From assembly GCF_024539815.1 (NCBI RefSeq), contig NZ_JAHHIU010000009.1:96383-160382 (forward strand): 64,000 nt of DNA. Direction: 5' to 3'. Shown here piece by piece: positions 1-10,260 of this stretch. The position numbers and the translations under genes were made by a program. Below the pieces are notes generated by a model. It searched no databases. It saw only the letters and a list, made by a program, of their open reading frames with translations, and was not told the origin of the DNA. The stretch's first letter is position 1. Every line of letters begins with the position of its first letter. The stretch is from Streptomyces hayashii. GTDB taxonomy: Bacteria; Actinomycetota; Actinomycetes; Streptomycetales; Streptomycetaceae.

Positions 1-970
1 TGCGGTAACTCTCCAGTCGGCGCAGCGACAGTTCGCCGTCATCGACGGCCGCGCGCACGGCACACCCCGGCTCTGCATCGTGCGCGCAGTCGTGGAACCG
101 GCAGCCCCGGGAGAACTCCTCGATTTCCGCGAACACTTGGCCGACGCCCCCACCGGCGTCCCAGAGTCCGACACCTCGCAGCCCGGGCGTGTCGATCAGG
201 ACGCCACCGCCGGGAAGCGGCAGCAGGTTGCGGGTGGTGGTGGTGTGCCGCCCCTTGCCGTCCATGTCGCGGGTGGCCTGGACGTCCATCACGTCATCGC
301 CGACGAGTGCGTTGGCGAGTGTGGACTTGCCCGCGCCGGACGCCCCGAGCAGCACTGAGGTGCCCCGCCCGATGAGCGCCGCCAACTCCTCGACGCCCTT
401 GCCCTCCCGGGCGCAGACGGTCAGCACAGGTACGCCGGGCGCGCTGGCGACGACGTCCTCGACCAGGTAGGACAACGCGACCGGGTCGGGAACCAGGTCG
501 TCTTTGGTGAGCACGACGACAGGCCGGGCGCCGGACTCCCAGGCCAGGGCCAGGAAACGCTCGACACGGCCGAGGTCGAGTTCGACGGCCAGGGAGATCG
601 CGACGACGGCATGGTCGACGTTCGCGGCGAGGATCTGCCCTTCGGAGCGCTTGGAAGAGGTGGAGCGCACGAAGGCGGTACGGCGCGGGAGGAGAGCGCG
701 CACGTATCGCGGATCGCTGCCGACGGGGTCGACCGCGACCCAGTCCCCCGTGCACACGACCTTCATCGGATCGCGGGGCACGACGAACTCGGTGTCGGCG
801 CGGACGACGCCGGTCGCGGTGACGACGTCGCACATACCTCGGTCGACGCGCACCACACGGCCGGGCAACAGATTCTGCACGGAATAGGGAATGAACTCGG
901 TTTCCCAGCCCTCGTCCCAGCCATACACGGCGAGAGGGTGTGAAGAAACCGATGAAGAGGAGAAATGCAA
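1..970 (-). CDS. rsgA: Ribosome small-subunit-dependent GTPase A (partial, C-terminus beyond left edge)
   Basis: Circularly permuted GTPase that acts late in 30S subunit maturation. The minus-strand frame shows the RsgA order: an N-terminal OB-like segment, then G4 (LTKDDLV), then G1 (GASGAGKST), then G3 (DTPGLRG). It ends with the zinc-knuckle cysteines and histidine (CRFHDCAH...EPGC) close to the window edge. The frame is still open at base 1, so a short C-terminal piece is missing. I placed the start at a TTG (970) with GAAGGG six bases upstream. A GTG at 928, just before YGWDEGW, is an alternative, and neither is certain. The family assignment is firm and the start is not. Confidence 0.88.
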   Translation of the reverse strand, partial: MHFSSSSVSSHPLAVYGWDEGWETEFIPYSVQNLLPGRVVRVDRGMCDVVTATGVVRADTEFVVPRDPMKVVCTGDWVAVDPVGSDPRYVRALLPRRTAFVRSTSSKRSEGQILAANVDHAVVAISLAVELDLGRVERFLALAWESGARPVVVLTKDDLVPDPVALSYLVEDVVASAPGVPVLTVCAREGKGVEELAALIGRGTSVLLGASGAGKSTLANALVGDDVMDVQATRDMDGKGRHTTTTRNLLPLPGGGVLIDTPGLRGVGLWDAGGGVGQVFAEIEEFSRGCRFHDCAHDAEPGCAVRAAVDDGELSLRRLESYR

Positions 971-1025
971 GGGAGACCCTTCACAGGGCAGCCTCGGCAG
1001 CACTCCGCTCCAGCACGTGAAAACC

Positions 1026-1045
1026 TACGTGAAAGCGTTCACGTA
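1026..1045. promoter_or_regulatory. Perfect inverted repeat, candidate operator
   Basis: TACGTGAA, four bases (AGCG), then TTCACGTA: two 8-bp arms with no mismatch. A further ACGTGAAA half-site lies at 1015-1022 in the same orientation. The element sits upstream of rsgA and downstream of a small minus-strand ORF, so it could control either. The CG-containing centre and half-site length are LacI/TetR-like, but the binding protein is unknown. Confidence 0.45.
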
Positions 1046-1079
1046 AGTGAATCAGAAGGGAACGGAGCGGATAATCCGG

Positions 1080-1154
1080 TCAGCCGGAGACCGCGAAGGT
1101 GGAGTGAACGAACGTCTGGCCGCTGCGCACAGCGCCCCTGGTGGTGACAGTCAT
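1080..1154 (-). CDS. Candidate 24-codon small ORF upstream of rsgA
   Basis: An ATG at 1154 is preceded by GGGAGG eight bases upstream, a good Streptomyces ribosome site. It opens a 24-codon frame (starts MTVTTRGAVRSGQ, ends FAVSG) that stops with TGA. It runs in the same direction as rsgA, about 110 bases ahead of it, with the palindromic operator between them. It could be a leader peptide or a small protein. I recognise no family. The only support is the ribosome site and the position. Confidence 0.3.
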   Translation of the reverse strand: MTVTTRGAVRSGQTFVHSTFAVSG

Positions 1155-1504
1155 CGGTCACACCTCCCTGTTCCTCGTACGGCTCACCGCGACGGCCGAC
1201 TCGGCCCCGCGTAAGGCTCCCTCAGGATACGGACGACAGTAGTCGGTTGCCACTCATTTTCCGTCGCGCGAGACCGCAGACACGGCCCGGGCCGGCAGCA
1301 AACGCAACCGGCAGAAAGTGCACATGCATCGAAAGCAGAGCAAGAGGCGCAGGCATGCACGCGGCGAAGGCAGTGCAGGGTACGGGCGGAGTAACGGCGG
1401 CGTCGCCACGGCGGCGTTGGCCACCGTCCACCGGTCTTGAGCGCTCGCAAGAGAAAAGGCAAGAAGGTAATCCCCTCCTTGCCACTCTCAACCTATAGCG
1501 CACT
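1155..1504. other. Intergenic stretch without a recognisable gene
   Basis: This lies between the small ORF and the rox upstream element. Overlapping frames of 80-95 codons exist on both strands, but they have arginine-rich, low-complexity translations and no ribosome site. I see no gene here. It is presumably the promoter region for the minus-strand small ORF/rsgA and the plus-strand monooxygenase. Confidence 0.5.
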
Positions 1505-1527
1505 GGGGGGCTTGCCGCAAGGCCCCC
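1505..1527. promoter_or_regulatory. Rifamycin-associated-element-like inverted repeat
   Basis: Arms GGGGG and CCCCC followed inward by CTTG and CAAG around a CCG centre, with one G opposite G mismatch. This matches the rifamycin-associated element (RAE), an inverted repeat of the GGGGCTTGC...GCAAGGCCCC type described upstream of rifamycin-inactivation genes in actinomycetes. It ends 55 bases before the start of a Rox-like monooxygenase, the expected target. The consensus is from memory. Element plus target gene together make the call strong. Confidence 0.75.
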
Positions 1528-1534
1528 GTCCTGA

Positions 1535-3010
<1,476 letters not shown>

Positions 3011-3031
3011 ACCGTAGACCCGACGACGCCC

Positions 3032-3200
3032 GGCCGGACCACCTCCGCGACGACGACAGGCGGGTGAACGAACCACCTCCGCGACCACGACAGGCGGGCG
3101 AACGAACCACCTCCGCGACCACAACAAGTGAGCGAACGGACCACCTGCGCGACCACACAAGCGGGCGACCGGTCCCTGCGCGACCACAACGGATGCCCGA
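3032..3200. repeat. Tandem repeat, about five 33-34 bp units
   Basis: Units begin GAACGAACCACCTCCGCGAC and are 34 bp long. Units at 3066-3099 and 3100-3133 are nearly identical. The one at 3134-3166 is a 33-bp variant, and 3032-3065 and 3167-3200 are more diverged. The array starts 21 bases after the rox stop codon. It is not palindromic as a whole. Function unknown. Confidence 0.8.
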
Positions 3201-3485
3201 CGACATCTCCGGCCGGACGGTGTGTTGGGACGAGGTCAGGTGCCCGACGGACAGTTCCGACCGACCGGACCTGTCGACCGGACCTGCCGACTGGTCCGAC
3301 CGACTGGCCCGACCGACCGGTCAGGGCGGCCGGCCCGATAGGCCGCCGCACCTCAACACGCCGGCATACCTCGGCCGTCATGCCGCATCAGATAGGCCGT
3401 ACCGGTCGTCCGCCGGCCTCGGTGGTAGCCGGCCTCGGCCGCCCGCCGGCCCCGGTCGTGCGTCGGCCTCGATCGGCGACCTCGC
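3201..3485. other. Degenerate GACCG/CGGCC-rich intergenic stretch
   Basis: The sequence between the tandem repeat and the convergent cellulose-binding gene is made of short shuffled GACCGACCGG, CCGGACCTG and CGGCCTCGG words. No gene, ribosome site or clean terminator hairpin is visible. It resembles decayed simple-sequence DNA. Confidence 0.5.
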
Positions 3486-4979
3486 TCAAGAAACGGTGCA
3501 CGTCTTCCCGTTGAGGGTGAAGGCGTAGGGCGCCGAGTTCTTCTTCTGCCAGGAGGCGAGGAACCCGAAGGTGAGGGTGCCGTTCGCGGAGACGGTGCGG
3601 TTGTAGTCGGCGGCGGTCGCGGTGACGCGCGAGCCGTTCTGGGCGAGGCTCGCGTCCCACATCTGGTCCACCCGCTGGCCGTCGCGGAAGGACCAGGCCA
3701 CGCGCCAGGAATCGAGGGCGTCGGCAGTCGTGACGGTGACGGTGGCCTGGAAGCCGTCCGGCCACTGGTTGACCAGGTCGTACCGGACCTCGCAGGCCGC
3801 CTCGGTCTCGCTCCCCCCGGCGCCCGCCGTGGACGACGAGGTCCCCTGCGGCTCGGGGTCGGGCTTGCTCGCGGTGGCGGTTCCGGCGCCGTCCGCCGAC
3901 GGTGTGCGGTCTGTGGACGGCGCCGGGCCGGACGAGGACGGCGCGGCGGAGGTGGCCGGCGTGCCGGACGGCAGGGCGGAGCCCGGTCCGGCCACCGGGC
4001 TGCTGTCGGTGGGGCCGCTCTTGGCGATCGTGTCGCCACCGCTGCCGCCGGGCATCATCGAGACGGCGAGCGCCAGCCCCGAGACGAGGACGGCGGCGGT
4101 GAGCAGTGCGTTGCGCCGTACGCGCGCCTTGCTCGCGGCGGCTCGTTCGGCCGCGCCCTCCGGGTCCGAGGTGTCGGGGCGTCCGGGGCCGAGGCGCACC
4201 TCGGCGGCACGGCGACGGCGCTCCAGATAGGCGAGGCCGCCCCAGCCGATCACGCCCTGGGCGAGGGCTGCGGGCAGCCCGCCCCCGTGCAGGCGCAGAC
4301 AGGCTGCCGCCTCCGCGCACTCCACACAGGTGGCGAGGTGCCGGGAGAGGTCCGCCGGAGTGTCGGCGGCGGGCGAGCGGGTGACGGCGTCCAGCAGCCG
4401 GACGTAGCTGCGGCACTCCGCGTCCATCGGCGTGTCGAGATGGTTGCGGTGGCAGCGGTCTCGAAACAGGCCGCGGACTTCGTTGAGCTCTTCCACGGCG
4501 GCGGCCGGGTCCAGGCCCTGACGGCGGACGACTGCGTGCAGCGGCAGCGCCTCGACCTCCGCGAGCCACAGCAGAGCGGCGTCCGGTTCCTGCATGTCGC
4601 GCAGGCCGCGCAAGGCTATGGGACGGCTCAGGGGCGGTCCGACGTAGCGTGCGGCCTTGCCGGAGTTCAGCCACAGCCGCAGGTCGGGGTCGAGTTTGTG
4701 GCCTTGGCCCTGGGTCTCCCAGGCGGCCGCGGTGGTGCGTACGGCGGTCAGCAACAAGGGGATCCGCGGCAACCGGGACGAACGGCGGCCGGCACCTCGT
4801 GCGGTGCCGTCCTCGGCGGCGCGGGCCTCGCGTATGCCGAGCGCGAACGCCTCTCGGGCCAGTTGGTTCGCCGCGGTCGAGCCGGACGTGCACAGGTCCG
4901 CGTACGACAGGACGGCGTCCCAGCACTCGGAGAACAGCGCGGCCTCGGCGGCGTCCTTCGGGGTCGGCAGGTCGGGCAT
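3486..4979 (-). CDS. Membrane protein with zinc-finger-like motif and C-terminal CBM2 domain
   Basis: 497 aa. Residues 1-200 form a helical cytoplasmic region that loosely recalls an ECF-sigma or anti-sigma regulator. HLATCVEC at 214-221 is an anti-sigma zinc-finger-type H-x3-C-x2-C. One membrane helix spans about 291-309. A Ser/Thr/Pro/Gly-rich linker covers about 310-395. The last 100 residues are a family 2 carbohydrate-binding module with bracketing cysteines and the expected tryptophans (NQWPDGF, DSWRVAW, SWQKKN). This architecture places the CBM outside and the zinc-finger part inside, which suggests a polysaccharide-sensing regulator. That role is inference. GGAGA lies just before the ATG. 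No partner sigma gene is adjacent. Confidence 0.75.
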   Translation of the reverse strand: MPDLPTPKDAAEAALFSECWDAVLSYADLCTSGSTAANQLAREAFALGIREARAAEDGTARGAGRRSSRLPRIPLLLTAVRTTAAAWETQGQGHKLDPDLRLWLNSGKAARYVGPPLSRPIALRGLRDMQEPDAALLWLAEVEALPLHAVVRRQGLDPAAAVEELNEVRGLFRDRCHRNHLDTPMDAECRSYVRLLDAVTRSPAADTPADLSRHLATCVECAEAAACLRLHGGGLPAALAQGVIGWGGLAYLERRRRAAEVRLGPGRPDTSDPEGAAERAAASKARVRRNALLTAAVLVSGLALAVSMMPGGSGGDTIAKSGPTDSSPVAGPGSALPSGTPATSAAPSSSGPAPSTDRTPSADGAGTATASKPDPEPQGTSSSTAGAGGSETEAACEVRYDLVNQWPDGFQATVTVTTADALDSWRVAWSFRDGQRVDQMWDASLAQNGSRVTATAADYNRTVSANGTLTFGFLASWQKKNSAPYAFTLNGKTCTVS

Positions 4980-5515
4980 GGGTCTCCTGCATCCACAAGC
5001 AAGGTCAACTCACCACGACGGCAATGGAGTTGGGGGGAACCTCGCGGCAGGGGCAGAGCTTTTCACGTCTCCTGCACAACTGACAAGCGCCCTGTTCAGA
5101 TGTCATGTCAGGACGCCAGGACAGGAAGCCAGAAGGCGGCCGCGCCCGCCACTCCGACCTGTTGTACGGGCACGGACGGCCTCGTGTTCAACGCCGACGC
5201 CGACTTTCGAGACCGGTTTCGCAGACGTTCCGCACAGACCACCTCGAACCGACCGTTCCGGACGGACCGCTTCGGACGGACCGCTTCGGCCAATCCTTCG
5301 GACGGACCGTCCCGGACGCCCGTCCCGAGCGGACCATACCGAAGGGCCCGTTCCGAACGGCCCGTTCTCCGAGCGGCCCGTTCCGAACGGACTGTCTCGA
5401 CTCGCGCCGCCTGAGCCGCCTGAGCCATCTGCGCCCGGGTTGCATCCGAGTTGCTTCGGGGCTGCCGCGGATCGGAGTTGCTTCGAAACCGGTTCCTGGA
5501 CCATACGTCCGGGGA
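4980..5515. other. Intergenic region of degenerate CCGTTCCGAACGG / GACGGACCG words
   Basis: 536 bases between two minus-strand genes. From about 5240 to 5400 the sequence repeats imperfect copies of GGACGGACCGCTTCGG and two copies of CCCGTTCCGAACGG, itself a palindrome (CCGTTCCGAACGG). All open frames here read through these repeats with Arg/Pro-rich products and no ribosome site. No gene is supported. The palindromes could act as weak terminators or regulator sites. Confidence 0.5.
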
Positions 5516-6835
5516 CTATACGGTCGCCGCGTCCTGGGCCGGAAGGCTGTCCATGAAAGAGCTCACCGAGAAGACCGCGCGACCGGGCCCGGGCGGGCCG
5601 TAGCCGGGCGGCGAGGAGAGGCCGAACTCGTCCATGGTGGCGCGGTAGGCCTGCAGCAGCCGGATGTGGTACTCCAGCGGCGCACCCTGCGGGTTGGCCT
5701 TGCCGAGCGGGGTCGTGGGCTCCGGACACCAGGTGGTGAAGCGTGGCGTGATGCCGTGCGACATGAAGAAACGCAGGCCCTCCGTGGTGGAGGCGATGGC
5801 CTCGTCGACGGTCCCGAAGCCGAACGGCTCGGCCATCTCGACCCCCGCGACGAAGTTGGGGATGACGTTGCGGGCGCCGAAGATCTCGGCCGAGTCGAGG
5901 ATTCGCTTGTGCCACTCGTCGCGGCCGACGTAGCGCTCCTTGCCCGGGCAGTACAGCTCGAACAGCCTGCGGTCCCACACCTCGTAGTTGGGGTGGTAGA
6001 TCTGCACCCCGTAGTCCTTGAAACGCTGCACGTCGTCGCGAGGCAGCGCCTGGGCGACGACCTTGCCGATCCAGCGGCCCGGGAACCGCTCCTCGATGGC
6101 CTTGGCGTAGTGGCCGTAGAAGTCGGCCTCGTCACGACCTGCGACGGTCTTGGTGATCGCGCCGCCGGTGAGCGTGTAGGCCGTGGACGCCTTCTGGGTG
6201 TCGTAGCGGTCGATGATCTCCAGGGCCTCCAGGACCTCCTCGACGTCCTTCACACCCGTGTAGGGCCGCCCGGCCGCCTTGTGCTGGCGCCAGTTGTGGT
6301 TGATGTCGCAGTACTGGCACTCCTCCTTGGCGCCGAAATACTGACACACCCGGAAAACGGTCAGGTAAATGAGGTAACCCCACTGGATGGTGGGTGCGAC
6401 CTCCATGACGGACTTCCCGTTGGAGAGCTTGTGCCGGTAGTACTCGGGCATCGGAGGCACCCCGACGTCGGCGATGCGCTGCCCGTCGAGGTACAGGCCG
6501 AGCAGGCCCTCGTCGTCCGCCGCGACGCGATAGGGCGAGGTGGGGTTCACCCGGACCGAGACGACCGTGCGCCGCAGGTCGTAGGGCCCACCCGTGAGGA
6601 TGATCTCCTCCGGCGGGCGGCGCAGCGCGGCCTCGCCGAGCTCGGGCAGGGTGCCGTGGTCGAAGGAGAAGATGAAGTACGACTTCGGCTTCACCTCCCC
6701 CGACTCGTTGTCGCTGAGGGCCGAGGCGTCGAAGGCCACGCCTCCGCGCAGGAGGTCCTCCTTGATGACGGCCTCCCGCGGAACATGCGGAAACCGCTCC
6801 ATCAGATCCTCGACCAGCGCGGTACGGCTGTCCAT
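5516..6835 (-). CDS. Radical SAM protein with atypical C-x8-C-x2-C cluster motif
   Basis: 439 aa. The cluster-binding cysteines appear to be Cys164, Cys173 and Cys176 in CQYFGAKEECQYC. The last CQYC has the classical aromatic-before-cysteine form, but the first gap is eight residues instead of three. Downstream features fit a radical SAM TIM barrel: a TGG motif (LTGGA) and an IYHPNYEVWD strand. Residues 1-150 form a separate N-terminal region (HVPREAVIKEDLLRGGVAFD). I cannot name the reaction. No peptide precursor or tailoring gene is adjacent. It is divergent from the alditol oxidase gene over 150 bases. Confidence 0.8.
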   Translation of the reverse strand: MDSRTALVEDLMERFPHVPREAVIKEDLLRGGVAFDASALSDNESGEVKPKSYFIFSFDHGTLPELGEAALRRPPEEIILTGGPYDLRRTVVSVRVNPTSPYRVAADDEGLLGLYLDGQRIADVGVPPMPEYYRHKLSNGKSVMEVAPTIQWGYLIYLTVFRVCQYFGAKEECQYCDINHNWRQHKAAGRPYTGVKDVEEVLEALEIIDRYDTQKASTAYTLTGGAITKTVAGRDEADFYGHYAKAIEERFPGRWIGKVVAQALPRDDVQRFKDYGVQIYHPNYEVWDRRLFELYCPGKERYVGRDEWHKRILDSAEIFGARNVIPNFVAGVEMAEPFGFGTVDEAIASTTEGLRFFMSHGITPRFTTWCPEPTTPLGKANPQGAPLEYHIRLLQAYRATMDEFGLSSPPGYGPPGPGRAVFSVSSFMDSLPAQDAATV

Positions 6836-6930
6836 CCGACTCTCCTCCCGGCTCAGGCGTACGACTCCTCACGGTATGCCCCCGCCGACGCGAGGGCGGG
6901 GGCGGGGGGCCTCGTGTTGCGGGCAGGGTA

Positions 6931-8230
<1,300 letters not shown>

Positions 8231-8249
8231 CGCCCGACCGGCTCCCCGA

Positions 8250-8283
8250 CTTTATAAAGCCCCTTTCCTAACCCCTTGTCGAA
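8250..8283. promoter_or_regulatory. Candidate ROK operator upstream of the repressor gene
   Basis: Contains the palindrome CTTTATAAAG (8250-8259), followed by AACCCCTTGTCGAA (8270-8283). The second word recurs with one change (AACCCCTTGCCGAA) before the sugar-binding-protein gene at 10148. This is consistent with one ROK protein controlling itself and the downstream operon. Confidence 0.5.
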
Positions 8284-8380
8284 CCCTGCGGCACCCCATA
8301 GCCTGGCGCGGCGCCGGTGCCGTCGCAGTGCTGGCCCGCCGGTATGCGAAGGGACGGCAGGGATGAGGGGGGCACGTTCC

Positions 8381-9634
8381 ATGAAGCGCGGCACATCTCG
8401 GGACATCCGCACCGCGAACCGCTACGAGGTGCTGCGCCAGATCATCGCCGCGTCGCCCACCTCCCGGCAGGAGCTCGCGGCCGCGACCGGTCTCTCGCTC
8501 GCCACCGTCGCCACCCTGGTCGGCGAGCTTCTCGATCTTCATATGATCACGGAGGTCGGGTTCGAGGACTCGGCGGGCGGCCGCCCCCGGGGGCTCGTGG
8601 CCGTCAACGCGTCGGGGGGCGCGTTGATCGGCGTGGACATCGCGGAGACGTACGTCCATGTCGAGCTGTTCGATCTCGCGCTGAACGTGCTGGCGCGCGC
8701 CGAGGAGAACATGCGGCCCGGTGAGAGCCGTCCGCAGCAGGTGGTGAGCCATGTCGCCGCGGCCGCCGGTTCGGTGGTCGCGCAGGCCGGGGTCGAGGCC
8801 GCGCGGGTGCTCGGCGTCGGGGTGAGCGTGCCCGGTCAGGTGGACCGCGCGACGGGTACCTCCGAGTACGCGCCCAACTGGGACTGGCACGACGTTCCGT
8901 TGCTCGACCTGCTCTCCGAACACATCGCGTATCCCCTGTACCTGGACAATCCGCTGCGGGCCGGCGCGGTCGCCGAGCTGTGGTTCGGAGCGGCGCGCGG
9001 GCACGGCGACGCCGTGGTGGTCAACCTCGGGACCGGCGTCGGCGCCGGCCTGGTGCTCGGCGGCGAACTGCACCGGGGGGTGAGCAACAGCGCCGGCGAG
9101 TGGGGGCACACCACTCTCGTGCTGGACGGCCGACTGTGCCGTTGCGGCAATCGCGGCTGCGTCGAGGCCTATGTCGGCGCGCCGGGAATCATGCAGAATC
9201 TCGGTGAACTCTTCCCGCACAGCCCCCTGTTGCACCCTGACGACCAGACCGCCACCATCGACGCGCTGGCGATCGCGGTCGCGGCGAACGATCCGGAGGC
9301 CGTCCAGGTCGTCCGCGAGACGGCGCGTTACCTCGGTGCGGGCATCGCCAACCTCATCAACATGCTCAATCCCGAGGTGGTCGTGCTGAGCAGCTGGGTC
9401 GCCGCTCGGCTCGGCGAGCCCCTCCTGAAGGAGGTGCGCGCGGCGGTGGCGAGGCATGCGCTGAAGCGGCCGCTGGCGGCCAATCGGATCGTCGTCAGCC
9501 CGATTCCGACCGACCCGGCCTGTCTGGGTGCGGCGACGTTCGCGCTGGAAGGGGCGTTGCAGTCCGTCGGTCAGCGTAACGCCAGACGCATCGCGTCGGC
9601 GGGCGCGCGCAGCCGTACGGCGCCGTCCGGATGA
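8381..9634 (+). CDS. ROK-family transcriptional repressor of the galactoside module
   Basis: 417 aa. An N-terminal winged helix (TSRQELAAATGLSLATVATLVGELLD, residues about 25-50) is followed by an ROK sugar-kinase-like domain. The domain carries an ATP-site-like loop (VVNLGTGVGAGLVLGGELHRG), GEWGH and the zinc motif CRCGNRGCVE, all intact. Such proteins usually repress adjacent sugar-uptake genes and are released by a sugar. The gene precedes and faces the same way as a binding protein, two permeases and beta-galactosidase, and shares a motif with that operon's promoter. I chose ATG 8381 (GAGGGGGG eight bases upstream). ATG 8363 is possible. Confidence 0.88.
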   Translation: MKRGTSRDIRTANRYEVLRQIIAASPTSRQELAAATGLSLATVATLVGELLDLHMITEVGFEDSAGGRPRGLVAVNASGGALIGVDIAETYVHVELFDLALNVLARAEENMRPGESRPQQVVSHVAAAAGSVVAQAGVEAARVLGVGVSVPGQVDRATGTSEYAPNWDWHDVPLLDLLSEHIAYPLYLDNPLRAGAVAELWFGAARGHGDAVVVNLGTGVGAGLVLGGELHRGVSNSAGEWGHTTLVLDGRLCRCGNRGCVEAYVGAPGIMQNLGELFPHSPLLHPDDQTATIDALAIAVAANDPEAVQVVRETARYLGAGIANLINMLNPEVVVLSSWVAARLGEPLLKEVRAAVARHALKRPLAANRIVVSPIPTDPACLGAATFALEGALQSVGQRNARRIASAGARSRTAPSG

Positions 9635-9894
9635 GCGGCCGTCCGCCTGACGCGGCACGACCGGGAGGGCACGCACGCGGTGCGTCCAGCCCGGGCCCGG
9701 GCGAACCCGGTCGTAAGCGTGCGCGTTCACGTCGAACGCGTCCGCCGCTCGACCACGGCACAGCGGAGGACCGAAGCTCCCCCACCGACACAGCGGAAGG
9801 CCGAAGCTCCACCACCGGCACGGCCGGGGCGCTTCGCCTTGCCGCGGCCTGGAGAAGGCGGCGGTGACTCGCCCCGGTGCGGGACGGATCCGTC
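9635..9894. other. Downstream flank of the ROK gene, duplicated 30-bp words
   Basis: The stretch is GC-rich and holds two diverged copies of an approximately 30-base word around CACAGCGGAGGACCGAAGCT and CACAGCGGAAGGCCGAAGCT (9756-9815). No gene or ribosome site is visible. Confidence 0.4.
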
Positions 9895-9966
9895 GGGCCC
9901 ACGCCACCCGGGCCGGAAGGGCCCACGCCACCCGGGCCGGGCGGGCCCACGCGGCCCGGGCCGGGC
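9895..9966. repeat. Three 24-bp GC-rich tandem repeats
   Basis: Three contiguous 24-base units starting GGGCCCACGCCACCCGGGCC at 9895, 9919 and 9943. The third is changed in a few bases. Each unit contains GGGCCC and CCCGGG palindromes. It is located 260 bases after the ROK gene. Confidence 0.75.
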
Positions 9967-9998
9967 GGTAGTTCGCACGGCGTTCGCCCCCTTGGACC

Positions 9999-10031
9999 GA
10001 GGGCCGCCGGCTCCTGACACCGGCGGCCCTC
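9999..10031 (+). terminator. Hairpin terminator after the ROK gene
   Basis: A perfect 12-bp stem GAGGGCCGCCGG / CCGGCGGCCCTC with a nine-base loop. No U tract follows, which is common for Streptomyces terminators. It separates the ROK transcript from the transport operon. Confidence 0.65.
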
Positions 10032-10147
10032 ATCTCCCCTCCCGCCTCACCCCAGCCTTGCCGCGCACCGCTTCTCCACAACACGCACCGGAAACCCGCC
10101 TGTTCGCCATGCCGAACCGATCACAACGCTTCGAACAGACTTCGTCC

Positions 10148-10175
10148 AACCCCTTGCCGAAGGCTTAGTCGAAGG
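10148..10175. promoter_or_regulatory. Candidate ROK operator before the transport operon
   Basis: AACCCCTTGCCGAA followed by GGCTTAGTCGAAGG, which gives two GTCGAA/GCCGAA half-sites. The first 14 bases match, with one difference, the word in front of the ROK gene at 8270. It lies about 85-110 bases before the binding-protein start, where a repressor would act. Confidence 0.5.
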
Positions 10176-10260
10176 TTAACGTCCCGCTCCGCAGCGTCAT
10201 TTGAGCCACCCGGCACCGAAGCCGTCGAGCCGCAGCCGTAGTCGAGACAAGGACGTCACC

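Noticed and set aside
1184..1503. Overlapping frames upstream of rox
   Set aside because: Frames on both strands are of similar length, with no ribosome sites and no recognisable domains.
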